From contig JAEZEY010000322.1 in NCBI GenBank assembly GCA_023432845.1, forward strand, positions 1-16,866: a DNA stretch of 16,866 nucleotides, read 5' to 3'. The stretch is from Pseudomonadota bacterium. GTDB lineage: Bacteria > Pseudomonadota > Alphaproteobacteria > Rhizobiales > Xanthobacteraceae. The notes beneath the pieces were generated by a model. That model was not told the origin of the DNA. It did not search any database and was given only the letters and a program-made list of their open reading frames with translations. Numbering within the stretch: the stretch's first letter is position 1; each line of letters opens with the position of its first letter. The translations under genes were made by a program, and so were the position numbers. This document shows, piece by piece, positions 1 through 6,741 of this stretch.

Positions 1-57
1 AAGCGCCGGTGATGCGAGCATGACAGCGAGCGCGGCGGCGCAGATGAAACGAAACAT
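1..57 (-). CDS. Partial CDS: N-terminal signal peptide of an exported protein (cut by window edge)
   Basis: An ATG on the minus strand at 57-55 opens a frame that runs off the left edge of the window. Its 19 visible residues are MFRFICAAALAVMLASPAL: a short basic start, a hydrophobic core and an approaching Ala-rich cleavage zone, which is a classic Sec signal peptide. An AGGAG ribosome binding site (65-69 on the plus strand, read in reverse) lies about 7 bases before the ATG and supports this start. The gene follows the DUF2946-like gene on the same strand with a gap of 83 bases, so the two are probably co-transcribed. The mature protein lies outside the window, so its function cannot be told. 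DUF2946 genes are often found beside copper-related periplasmic proteins, but that is only contextual inference. Confidence 0.6.
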   Translation of the reverse strand, partial: MFRFICAAALAVMLASPAL

Positions 58-140
58 CGAAGAACTCCTGAAGTTGCAGGGCGCGCGCTTCCGGCGCGTC
101 GCAGCCTGCGAATTAAAGTGAATGGCAAGGCGATCCGGTA

Positions 141-518
141 TCACGCTGCCGGGGGCGCGCGCGGATTATGCGGGCTTCGCGCCTGTGCCAGTGCGGCCGC
201 GCCGACGACCGGGGCCGGCGTCAGTGTCCACAGAGCACTCCGGTCAACGGTATGCGTGGATGAAGGCGGTATCAGAGCCGGACTGGCGCAGCATTGCATG
301 CCGCAGCCCGCTGCGCAGGCGCAGCCAGTGCCGGCCTTGAGCGGATCGGTAGAAGCGGGATTGGATGCGGGCGCCGCCACCTGCGAACAGAGCGGCCCAG
401 ACAATGGATCGGCGGCTGCCAACGTCAGCGGCAGCAGCACAAGCTGTAGCGCCACGACATAGGCTGCTGCCACAGCCAGCAAACGCCGAGGATATGAGGT
501 CCCGTGCATTGCGCGCAT
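141..518 (-). CDS. Small cysteine-rich DUF2946-like protein with N-terminal membrane/signal segment
   Basis: This predicted 125-residue protein has a hydrophobic stretch at about residues 12-36, acting as a signal peptide or membrane anchor. A Cys-rich cluster follows at residues 66-77 (C66, C68, C72, C76, C77, in the pattern GCACAAGCGMQCC), with a further Cys at 44. The tail ends RSPHNPRAPPAA. This architecture resembles the DUF2946 family of small exported proteins, whose function is unknown and which often sit near metal, especially copper, genes. The Cys cluster suggests metal or redox chemistry, but that is inference. I chose the ATG at 518, with a weak GGGAC upstream. A second ATG at 509 is equally possible. 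The open frame extends to 728, but the extra residues are low-complexity and lie opposite the gene at 598-930. The gene is upstream of, and in the same direction as, the exported protein starting at 57. Confidence 0.6.
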   Translation of the reverse strand: MRAMHGTSYPRRLLAVAAAYVVALQLVLLPLTLAAADPLSGPLCSQVAAPASNPASTDPLKAGTGCACAAGCGMQCCASPALIPPSSTHTVDRSALWTLTPAPVVGAAALAQARSPHNPRAPPAA

Positions 519-597
519 ACTATGGTCCCGGCAGGGAAGCGTCCATCGCCGCGTCCCATCGAAAGCGGTTAGCAAGCGTGATAGGCTTTTTGTTGTC

Positions 598-930
598 ATG
601 TCGAGTAATGATCCTCCTGCCCCGGAACAGGGTGCGCGGATACTCAATTTCAGCCGGCGGCCCGGTACGCCCCTGCCGCCACGGCCAGCCAGTGACCGAA
701 CGACCGACGTCGTCGAGGACCTGACCAAATATACGGGCGACGAAACCCCCGACGATTACCGCCACCGCATGGCAGTCAACGCGGTCGCCTTTGCTTTTGT
801 CGTAGTCCTGGGCCTGGTCGGCTACTGGCTGGCGGATACCATGGCCACCATGCGCAAGAACCAGGATTGTGTGCTGAGCGGCCGGCGCGGCTGCACCCCG
901 GTCGAGGTTCCGCCTCGGGAACGCTTTTAA
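598..930 (+). CDS. Small single-span membrane protein, conserved hypothetical
   Basis: The product is 110 residues. It begins with a Pro/Arg-rich, probably cytoplasmic region (about 1-56), followed by one clear transmembrane helix at about residues 59-80 (AVNAVAFAFVVVLGLVGYWLA). A short tail carries two Cys in the segment QDCVLSGRRGC. The acidic and polar stretch DLTKYTGDETPDDYRHR just before the helix looks like a structured juxtamembrane segment. Small proteins of this shape occur as hypothetical genes in Bradyrhizobium-type genomes, but I know of no function. It is divergent from the DUF2946-like gene (79 bases between starts). The ATG at 598 has no clear Shine-Dalgarno sequence. Codon use is typical of the neighbours and the frame ends in TAA just before an inverted repeat. 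Confidence 0.6.
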   Translation: MSSNDPPAPEQGARILNFSRRPGTPLPPRPASDRTTDVVEDLTKYTGDETPDDYRHRMAVNAVAFAFVVVLGLVGYWLADTMATMRKNQDCVLSGRRGCTPVEVPPRERF

Positions 931-931
931 T

Positions 932-979
932 CCTCGGACAACCCCTCGTTATCCCCGCCAAGGCCTTGGTAATCCGAGG
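932..979. repeat. Inverted repeat with nested 12-bp palindrome upstream of acpXL
   Basis: CCTCGGA at 932-938 is matched by TCCGAGG at 973-979. Inside the loop is a perfect palindrome, CCAAGGCCTTGG (958-969). The outer arm begins 2 bases after the stop codon of the 598-930 gene. It may act as a 3-prime hairpin or terminator for that gene, although no T-run follows. The palindrome could instead be a protein-binding operator about 30 bases upstream of the predicted -35 box of the acpXL promoter. Confidence 0.4.
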
Positions 980-998
980 TTATGGGCAGCCCCCGGCA

Positions 999-1027
999 TT
1001 GAACTTGGGGTGCGGCTTCGCTATACG
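999..1027 (+). promoter_or_regulatory. Predicted sigma70-type promoter of the acpXL-lpxXL operon
   Basis: TTGAAC at 999-1004 and TATACG at 1022-1027 are separated by the optimal 17 bases and match the -35 and -10 consensus well. Transcription would start near 1034, leaving an untranslated leader of about 80 bases before the acpXL ATG at 1116. No equally good promoter is evident between the genes of the operon, which fits one transcript for all six. This is sequence-pattern evidence only. Confidence 0.45.
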
Positions 1028-1115
1028 GGCTCGCGACCCTAACAGGCCGGTTCTGACAATTTTTGCGCCCCACACTGGGCAGTCGCAATAATGTCAATAA
1101 AATCAGAGAGTTAAT

Positions 1116-1397
1116 ATGTCATCCACTTTCGAGACGATTGCCAATATTATCGCCGAGACGTGCGATATTCCGCGCGATTCCATTACGCCCGAAAGTCATG
1201 CCATTAACGATCTGGGCATCGACAGCCTGGATTTCCTCGATATCGCCTTCGCCATCGACAAGGCGTTCGGGATCAAGCTGCCGCTCGAGCAGTGGACCCA
1301 GGAGGTCTCCGACGGCAAGGCGACCACCGACCAATATTTCGTTCTCAAGAACCTGGCCGCTCGCATCGACGAGCTCGTGGCCACCAAAGAGGCCTGA
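1116..1397 (+). CDS. acpXL: Acyl carrier protein AcpXL
   Basis: This 93-residue acidic acyl carrier protein carries the signature LGIDSLDFLD. Ser37 of the DSL motif is the attachment site for 4-prime-phosphopantetheine. It is longer than housekeeping AcpP (about 78 residues) and has the extended C-terminal half (KLPLEQWTQEV...) typical of AcpXL. AcpXL is the dedicated carrier on which the about C28 hydroxy fatty acid of lipid A is built in rhizobia and relatives. It acts in the cytoplasm, passing the finished chain to LpxXL at the inner membrane. It is the first gene of the operon, and its stop is 11 bases from the start of the dehydratase gene. A purine-rich GAGAG lies upstream of the ATG. 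The identity is supported both by the protein and by the complete downstream gene order. Confidence 0.95.
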   Translation: MSSTFETIANIIAETCDIPRDSITPESHAINDLGIDSLDFLDIAFAIDKAFGIKLPLEQWTQEVSDGKATTDQYFVLKNLAARIDELVATKEA

Positions 1398-1408
1398 CGC
1401 CTAGTATT

Positions 1409-1882
1409 ATGCGCCTCGAATATTTCCAACTGATCGACCGCATCGTCGACCTTGATCTCGCCGAGCGGCGCATCAGCTGCGAGGCGACGGTGCCGTCTGT
1501 CAGTACCGTTTTCGAGGGCCATTTCCCCGGTTTTCCGCTGATGCCGGGCGTCCTGCTCATCGAAGCCATGGCGCAAACGTCCGGCTGGCTGATCTCGGCC
1601 ATGAACCGCTTCGATCGCATGCCTTTTTTGGCTTCCGTCAAGGAAGCCAAGATGCGCACCTTCGTACTGCCCGGCTACGTGCTCAACATCGAATCCAAAC
1701 TCGTGCACGAAGGCTCCGGCTATGCTGTGCTCGACGCCAAGGTGAAGAACAACGGCAAGCAGGTCTGCGACGCCACCATCACCCTTCGCGTGATGGAGTT
1801 TCCCAACAGGGAGCTCGCCGGCGAAATGCTCAAACTGGCCGCCCGCGTCGGCCTCACACCGGAGGCGGCACTCAATGCCTGA
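1409..1882 (+). CDS. fabZXL: FabZ-like 3-hydroxyacyl-ACP dehydratase of the very-long-chain lipid A pathway
   Basis: The protein has 157 residues and a single hot-dog fold. The FabZ active-site region is intact: GHFPGFPLMPGVLLIEAMAQ, with the catalytic pair His38 and Glu52. It should remove water from 3-hydroxyacyl chains held on AcpXL in each elongation round. The open frame extends upstream to 1292 inside acpXL, but the FabZ homology begins at MRLEYFQLIDRIV, so the ATG at 1409 is preferred. It has no good Shine-Dalgarno sequence and lies only 11 bases after the acpXL stop, so translation is probably coupled to acpXL. The C-terminal tail (about residues 130-157) is somewhat longer than in housekeeping FabZ. 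Its end overlaps the start of the next gene by 8 bases. Confidence 0.9.
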   Translation: MRLEYFQLIDRIVDLDLAERRISCEATVPSVSTVFEGHFPGFPLMPGVLLIEAMAQTSGWLISAMNRFDRMPFLASVKEAKMRTFVLPGYVLNIESKLVHEGSGYAVLDAKVKNNGKQVCDATITLRVMEFPNRELAGEMLKLAARVGLTPEAALNA

Positions 1883-3068
1883 GGCGAAGCGCGAAGCCTG
1901 GATTACGGGTGTCGGCATCGTCTCCACGCTTGGCGAAGGCGTTGACGCGCATTGGCAGAGACTGTCGGCGGGGCAGCCGTCCGCCGACGTAACCACCTTC
2001 GCTCCCTTCGTCGTGCATCCGCTGGCGCCGGTGAATTTCGACGCGCAGATCCCGAAGAAGGGCGATCAGCGCCAGATGGAAAACTGGCAGCGCATCGGCA
2101 CTTATGCCGCCGGTCTTGCGCTCGATTCCGCCGGCGTCAAAGGCAACACCGAGATCCTGTCGCAGATGGATATGATCGTCGCGGCCGGTGGCGGCGAACG
2201 CGACCTGAAGGTCGATGCGACAATCCTCGACGGTTATACGAAAACGGCCAATCCGGCGGCGTTTCTCAATGAGCGGCTGATGGGCGATCTGCGCCCCACC
2301 CTCTTCCTGGCGCAGTTGTCCAATCTTCTCGCCGGCAACATCTCGATCGTACATGGCGTCACCGGCTCCTCGCGCACATTCATGGGCGAAGAAGCGGCCG
2401 GTGTCGACGCCGTGCGCATCGCGTTGTCGCGCATCGCCGCAGGTCAGAGCGACATCGCTCTCGTCGGCGGCGCACACAACGGCGAACGCCCGGAAATGCT
2501 CCTGCTTTATGAGTTCGCCGGCGAATGTCTGAAGGACAAGTTCGTTCCGGTATGGGAGCGCGGCGACAAGGGCGGCTTCGCGCTCGGCTCGCTAGGCGCC
2601 TTCCTCGTGATTGAATCGCGTGAGCACGCCGAAAAGCGCGGCGCCAAGCCGCTGGCGCGCCTGTCGGCGGTCGTCGCCGACCGTGCCTCGCGCCAGCCGG
2701 GCACCATCACCCAGACGCTCGGCAAGCTCTGGGACAAGATCAAGGACAAGGTCAAAGGTGGCCATGCCGCCATCCTGTCGGGCGCGACCGGCGCCGCCCA
2801 GGCGACGGCCGAAGAACGCGCCTTCCTCGAGCAGCATGGCGAGCTTGCCGTGCGCGCCACCGCCACCTATCTCGGTCATGGGATGGAGCCGCAATTCGCG
2901 ATGAATGTGGCCCTGGCGACCGTGGCGCTTGCTCATGGCAGCCTTTACCCGCCGAGCGATCCGACCGGATTGGAGAAGCCGATGAACGGCCCTCTGGATC
3001 AGGTCGTGGTAACCGGCGTCGGCCACTGGCGCGGCGAAGGCATCGCGCTGGTCGAGCGCGTCGGCTGA
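1875..3068 (+). CDS. fabF2XL: FabF2XL: ketosynthase-fold protein lacking the catalytic Cys (chain-length-factor-like)
   Basis: The 397-residue protein has a thiolase/ketosynthase fold with recognisable KAS landmarks: ITGVGIVSTLGEG at the start, NLLAGNISIVHGV before the nucleophile elbow, ALVGGAHNGE, and GHWRGEGIALV at the end. Aligned by eye to E. coli FabF, the nucleophile motif ATACTSG becomes MGEEAAG, so Cys is replaced by Glu173. The HGTST motif becomes SGATG, replacing the first catalytic His with Gly303. The second His is kept (LGH, His335). It is therefore unlikely to condense acyl chains by itself. Its position directly before an intact KAS (gap 11 bases) suggests a heterodimer in which it sets chain length, like the CLF subunit of type II polyketide synthases; that role is inferred. 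The ATG at 1875 has GGAGG 9 bases upstream and overlaps the dehydratase gene by 8 bases. Confidence 0.88.
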   Translation: MPEAKREAWITGVGIVSTLGEGVDAHWQRLSAGQPSADVTTFAPFVVHPLAPVNFDAQIPKKGDQRQMENWQRIGTYAAGLALDSAGVKGNTEILSQMDMIVAAGGGERDLKVDATILDGYTKTANPAAFLNERLMGDLRPTLFLAQLSNLLAGNISIVHGVTGSSRTFMGEEAAGVDAVRIALSRIAAGQSDIALVGGAHNGERPEMLLLYEFAGECLKDKFVPVWERGDKGGFALGSLGAFLVIESREHAEKRGAKPLARLSAVVADRASRQPGTITQTLGKLWDKIKDKVKGGHAAILSGATGAAQATAEERAFLEQHGELAVRATATYLGHGMEPQFAMNVALATVALAHGSLYPPSDPTGLEKPMNGPLDQVVVTGVGHWRGEGIALVERVG

Positions 3069-3079
3069 GGGAGAGCAAC

Positions 3080-4351
3080 ATGGCTTCCGGAAAAGACAAG
3101 TTCGGCAGGCCCATCGTCGTCGTCACCGGCCTGGGCGTCGTCACCTCACTTGGTGCTGGCAAGGTCGATAACTGGGCCAAGCTCACCGCGGGCCAGTCCG
3201 GCATCCGCCAAATCACCCGTTTCGCAACCGATGGCATGAAGACCCGCATCGCCGGCACCATCGATTTTCTTGGCGAGATGACATCCGCCGCGCTGGCCGA
3301 ACGCTTCGCCGATCTCGCCGCCGAGGAAGCCGTCGCGCAGTCCGGCGTCGGCTCCGCCGGATCGTTCCCCGGCCCGCTGTTCGTCGCCGTGCCGCCGATC
3401 GAGATCGAATGGCCGCAGCGCATGGAGCTGAGCGCAAAGTCCGGCGCCAACGGTCCTTTAAGCTATGATGATCTGCTGCGCGCCGCGCCGCAGTTTCCCG
3501 CCTATCACGAACGCTTCCTGTTCGGCTCGGTTGCCAACCACATCGCCGACAAGTTCGGCACGCAGGGCTCGCCGATCTCTCTATCGACCGCCTGCGCGTC
3601 CGGCGCCAGCGCCGTTCAACTCGGCGTCGAAGCGATCCGCCGCGGCGACACCGATGCCGCGCTCTGCATCGGCACCGACGGCTCGATCAATCCCGAAGCC
3701 GTCATCCGCTTCTCGCTGCTGTCCGCCTTGTCGACGACCAACGACAACCCGCAGGGTGCCTCACGGCCCTTCGCCAAGAACCGCGACGGCTTCATCATGG
3801 CAGAAGGCGCCGGCGCCCTGGTGCTGGAAAGCTACGATTCCGCCAAGGCGCGCGGCGCCACCATCATCGGCGTCATGGAAGGCTGCGGCGAGATGGCCGA
3901 CTCCTTCCACCGTACCCGTTCGAGCCCGGACGGCAAGCCGATCATCGGCTGCATCAAGAACGCGTTGAAGGACGCCGGCCTCGACGCCGAGGCCATCGAC
4001 TACATCAACGCGCACGGGACCTCGACGCCGGAAAACGACAAGATGGAATATATCGGTCTCACCGCCGCCCTGGGCGAGCGCGTGAAGACGGTGCCGATCT
4101 CGTCGAACAAGTCGATGATCGGTCACACTTTGTCGGCCGCAGGCGCGGTCGAGGCCGTGTTTTCGTTGCTGACGCTGCAGAACCAGCGTATTCCGCCCAC
4201 CATCAATTACGACGTGCCCGACCCGACGATCCAGCTCGACGTCGTGCCCAACAAAGCCCGCGATGCCCGCGTCACGCACGCCATGTCGAACTCGTTCGGC
4301 TTCGGCGGGCAGAACGTTGCGCTGATCATGGGCCTGGAGCCGGCGGCGTAA
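3080..4351 (+). CDS. fabF1XL: FabF1XL: 3-oxoacyl-ACP synthase (KAS II type) of the very-long-chain lipid A pathway
   Basis: This 423-residue condensing enzyme has a complete KAS active site: Cys172 in STACASGAS, His312 in NAHGTSTPEND, Lys344 in SSNKSMIGHT, and His349. The C-terminal glycine loop SNSFGFGGQN is also intact. It should extend acyl-AcpXL with malonyl units to reach about C26-C28. Compared with housekeeping FabF it carries an extra segment at about residues 104-148 (PPIEIEWPQRMEL to AAPQFPAYHERF), which is characteristic of this subfamily and lies near the dimer and acyl-pocket region. A strong GGGAGAG ribosome binding site precedes the ATG. It sits 11 bases after fabF2XL, an arrangement like the KS/CLF pairs of polyketide clusters. 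No ketoreductase is present in the operon, so a housekeeping FabG probably completes the cycle. Confidence 0.93.
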   Translation: MASGKDKFGRPIVVVTGLGVVTSLGAGKVDNWAKLTAGQSGIRQITRFATDGMKTRIAGTIDFLGEMTSAALAERFADLAAEEAVAQSGVGSAGSFPGPLFVAVPPIEIEWPQRMELSAKSGANGPLSYDDLLRAAPQFPAYHERFLFGSVANHIADKFGTQGSPISLSTACASGASAVQLGVEAIRRGDTDAALCIGTDGSINPEAVIRFSLLSALSTTNDNPQGASRPFAKNRDGFIMAEGAGALVLESYDSAKARGATIIGVMEGCGEMADSFHRTRSSPDGKPIIGCIKNALKDAGLDAEAIDYINAHGTSTPENDKMEYIGLTAALGERVKTVPISSNKSMIGHTLSAAGAVEAVFSLLTLQNQRIPPTINYDVPDPTIQLDVVPNKARDARVTHAMSNSFGFGGQNVALIMGLEPAA

Positions 4352-4376
4352 TTCGTCGCACGGCCGAGTTCATACC

Positions 4377-5399
4377 ATGCGCGCATTGCAACTGATCGGC
4401 GACCGCCAGCTCGAACTGGTCGACCTGCCCGACCCCGCCGCGCCGGGCGAAGGCGAGGTGCAGGTCCGCATCAAGGCCGTCGGCCTCAATCATCTCGACG
4501 TCTGGGGCTTTCGCGGCATGGCCTTCGCCAAGCGCAAGCTGCCGCTGATTGTCGGTGCCGAGGCTTCCGGCGAGATCGCCGCGGTCGGTCCGGGCGTGGC
4601 GGGCTTCAAGCCGGGCCAGAAGGTCACGATGTATGGCGCGATGACCTGCGGGCATTGCGCCAACTGCCGCGACGGCCGCGACAACCTGTGCGAAAACGTC
4701 GGCGGTGTGTTCGGCTTTCACATCGACGGTTTCGCCCGCGACCTCATGAACATGCCGGCGCGCCTCGTGGTGCCGGTGCCGGACAATGTCAGCTTGCGCG
4801 ATGCCGCCTGCGCGCCGATCGCCTTCGGCACTACGCAGCACATGCTGTTCGACAATGCCAAGCTGAAGGCCGGCGAGACCGTGCTGGTTCACGCCGCCGG
4901 CTCCGGCATCGGCTCGGTTGCCATCAAGATGTCGAAGGCGCTCGGCTGCACCGTCATCACCACAGTCGGTGACGACTCCAAGGCCGAGAAAGCCAAGGCG
5001 CTCGGCGCCGATCATGTCATCAACTACAAGACCGACCGTTTCGAAGGCGTGACGCGCAAGCTCACACAGAAAAAAGGCGTCGATGTCGTGTTCGAGCATG
5101 TCGGCGGCGAAGGCTTCAACGCCTCGCTGTTCTGCCTGAAGCGCGGCGGCCGCCTCGTCACTTGCGGCTCCACGGCCGGCCCGACCGTAACCATCAACCT
5201 GATGCAGCTGTTCCAGCAGCAGTACAAGATCTTCGGCTCGTTCGGCTGCACCATCCGCAACATTCACGAGAGCCTCGCCAAGATGGCAGGCGGCATGTCT
5301 ACGATCATCGACAGCGAGTTCTCGCTGACCGACTTCGAGAAGGGTCTGGCGCGGCTCGAAGGCCGTCAGGTCTTCGGCAAAGTCATCATCAACTTCTGA
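4377..5399 (+). CDS. Zinc-binding MDR-family dehydrogenase of the acpXL operon (possible enoyl reductase)
   Basis: The product is a 340-residue medium-chain dehydrogenase/reductase. The N-terminal GroES-like domain holds the four structural zinc cysteines C91, C94, C97 and C105 (TCGHCANCRDGRDNLC). A Rossmann domain follows, with VHAAGSGIGSVA at about residues 171-182 for NAD(P)H. The usual catalytic-zinc ligands are not evident: the first-ligand region reads GLNHLD where zinc alcohol dehydrogenases have Cys, and the His-Glu pair reads GAEASG, lacking His. This pattern matches zinc-independent MDR enzymes such as quinone oxidoreductase and enoyl reductases. In the operon the missing steps are ketoreduction and enoyl reduction, so an enoyl-AcpXL reductase role is plausible but inferred. 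It begins 25 bases after fabF1XL, and its stop overlaps the lpxXL start by one base (TGATG). Confidence 0.88.
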   Translation: MRALQLIGDRQLELVDLPDPAAPGEGEVQVRIKAVGLNHLDVWGFRGMAFAKRKLPLIVGAEASGEIAAVGPGVAGFKPGQKVTMYGAMTCGHCANCRDGRDNLCENVGGVFGFHIDGFARDLMNMPARLVVPVPDNVSLRDAACAPIAFGTTQHMLFDNAKLKAGETVLVHAAGSGIGSVAIKMSKALGCTVITTVGDDSKAEKAKALGADHVINYKTDRFEGVTRKLTQKKGVDVVFEHVGGEGFNASLFCLKRGGRLVTCGSTAGPTVTINLMQLFQQQYKIFGSFGCTIRNIHESLAKMAGGMSTIIDSEFSLTDFEKGLARLEGRQVFGKVIINF

Positions 5400-6325
5400 T
5401 GGCGCGCGGGGGCCTGAAACAGCGGCTGCGTCGCGGCATCAAGGCTGCCGGCAACGCGGTGGCTGGAACGCTGGCGATTGGCATCATTCACCTGATGCGT
5501 CTGGCACGCCCCGATGCAATGGCGAACGCGGCCGGCCGCTTCATGCGGATGATCGGCCCCCTGCTCCCCGAACACAAAATCGGCCGCGCCAACCTCACCG
5601 CCGCCTTTCCGGAGAAGTCGCCGCAGGAAATCGACCGCATCCTGCTCGGCGTCTGGGACAATCTCGGCCGCGTCGGCGCCGAGTTCACGCAGCTTGACCG
5701 TCTTATCGACTACGACCTCGAGCATCCCGAACGCGGACGATTCGAGATTCCGCAGCCCCTGGCCGACAAGTTTCTCGCGCTGGCCAATGACGGCAAGCCG
5801 GCTTTGGTGTTCACCGCGCATCTGGCCAACTGGGAACTGCCGGCGGTGCTCGCCGCCAGCCAGAACCTCGACAGCGCGGCGTTGTATCGCCGGCCCAATA
5901 TCGCTGCCATCGACCGCTGGGTGCGCGAGACCCGCACCGCCAGTATGGGCGAATTGATCGCGACCGGGCTCGATGCGCCGGTGCGCATCGCCGACGCCCT
6001 CAAACGCGGCGCACATATCGGAATGCTGGTCGATCAGTATTATGTGCGCGGCGTCGAGGTGACGTTCTTCGGCCGCAAGACCAACGCCAATCCGCTGATC
6101 GCACGGCTGGCGCAGCACTTCGATTGCCCGATCGTCGGCGTGCGCGTCATCCGCCTGCCGGGCAACCGCTTCACCGCGGAACTGACCGACGAGATCAAGC
6201 CGGTGCGCGACGCCAAAGGCGATGTCGACATCGCCGCTACGATGCAGGTCATTACCACCATCATCGAGGGCTGGGTGCGCGAGCATCCCGAACAGTGGCT
6301 CTGGCTGCACCGCCGCTGGCGGTGA
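5399..6325 (+). CDS. lpxXL: LpxXL: very-long-chain acyltransferase of lipid A biosynthesis
   Basis: This 308-residue lysophospholipid-acyltransferase-family enzyme related to LpxL/HtrB contains the catalytic HX4E motif as AHLANWELP (His141, Glu146). A hydrophobic, basic N-terminal segment (about residues 10-35) anchors it to the inner membrane. LpxXL moves the about C28 acyl chain from AcpXL onto the acyl chain of the Kdo2-lipid A precursor, on the cytoplasmic face. The open frame runs back to 5162 within the dehydrogenase gene. The ATG at 5399, overlapping the dehydrogenase stop as TGATG, gives the usual family length and indicates translational coupling. It is the last gene of the operon and faces the rhodanese gene with only 4 bases between the stop codons. 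Its placement at the end of the acpXL block makes the assignment strong. Confidence 0.94.
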   Translation: MARGGLKQRLRRGIKAAGNAVAGTLAIGIIHLMRLARPDAMANAAGRFMRMIGPLLPEHKIGRANLTAAFPEKSPQEIDRILLGVWDNLGRVGAEFTQLDRLIDYDLEHPERGRFEIPQPLADKFLALANDGKPALVFTAHLANWELPAVLAASQNLDSAALYRRPNIAAIDRWVRETRTASMGELIATGLDAPVRIADALKRGAHIGMLVDQYYVRGVEVTFFGRKTNANPLIARLAQHFDCPIVGVRVIRLPGNRFTAELTDEIKPVRDAKGDVDIAATMQVITTIIEGWVREHPEQWLWLHRRWR

Positions 6326-6329
6326 TGCG

Positions 6330-6668
6330 TCAGGTCTCGGTCGGCAGTCCCGCCGCCTTCCAGCCCAGGATGCCGCCGGCAACGTGGTGGTCGTAGGGAT
6401 AGCCGGCGTCCTGCGCCGCCACCGACGCCGTGATCGAGCGCCGGCCGGAGCGGCAAGCGAAGACCACCTGCTTGCCCTGCGGATCGGGGATCTGGGCCGG
6501 GTCGAACGTCGACAGCGGCAGCAGCACTGCGCCCGGATAACGTTCGACCGCCGTCTCGTTGGGCTCGCGCACGTCAACGAGCAGCATGCGCCCTGCGCGC
6601 ACGCCCTCGGCGACCTCCTGAGGCGTCAGATTGATCACCTCGTCGGCACGCGGCATTTCATCGGCCAT
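6330..6668 (-). CDS. Single-domain rhodanese-like sulfurtransferase
   Basis: This 112-residue protein consists of one rhodanese domain. It shows the early motif LLVDVREPNE (about residues 29-38) and the active-site loop FACRSGRRS, with the nucleophile Cys72 that carries a persulfide. The end reads GGILGWKAAGLPTE, as in GlpE/PspE-type proteins. No signal peptide is visible, so it should be cytoplasmic. It moves sulfur from a donor to an acceptor, but the physiological partner is not indicated. An AAGGAG ribosome binding site lies about 8 bases before the ATG at 6668. It is convergent with lpxXL and downstream of kup in the same direction (73-base gap). Co-transcription with kup is possible. 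Confidence 0.92.
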   Translation of the reverse strand: MADEMPRADEVINLTPQEVAEGVRAGRMLLVDVREPNETAVERYPGAVLLPLSTFDPAQIPDPQGKQVVFACRSGRRSITASVAAQDAGYPYDHHVAGGILGWKAAGLPTET

Positions 6669-6741
6669 AACGGCAACTCCTTCGGTCCGAACGGCCCTGT
6701 CTAGCCGGGATCGCGGCCTACCGCACGCGGCTTTTGCGGCG

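Noticed and set aside
118..724. Overlapping plus-strand open frames at 118-462, 122-340 and 365-724
   Set aside because: They are antisense to the DUF2946-like gene, have no recognisable domains, and have Arg/Pro/Ala-rich compositions typical of GC-rich shadow frames.
4326..5267. Long minus-strand open frame (313 residues) opposite the MDR dehydrogenase gene
   Set aside because: The opposite strand carries an unambiguous dehydrogenase with intact motifs. The antisense product is His/Ala/Asp-rich without any family signature, a mirror effect of GC-rich codons.
5162..5398. N-terminal extension of lpxXL by 79 residues inside the dehydrogenase gene
   Set aside because: It is an out-of-frame reading of a well-defined dehydrogenase C-terminus. 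The TGATG overlap at 5397-5401 is a standard coupled start.
5366..6577. Long minus-strand open frame (403 residues) opposite lpxXL and overlapping the rhodanese gene
   Set aside because: lpxXL has its catalytic motif and operon coupling, and the rhodanese has its active-site loop; the antisense frame overlaps both and has no motif.
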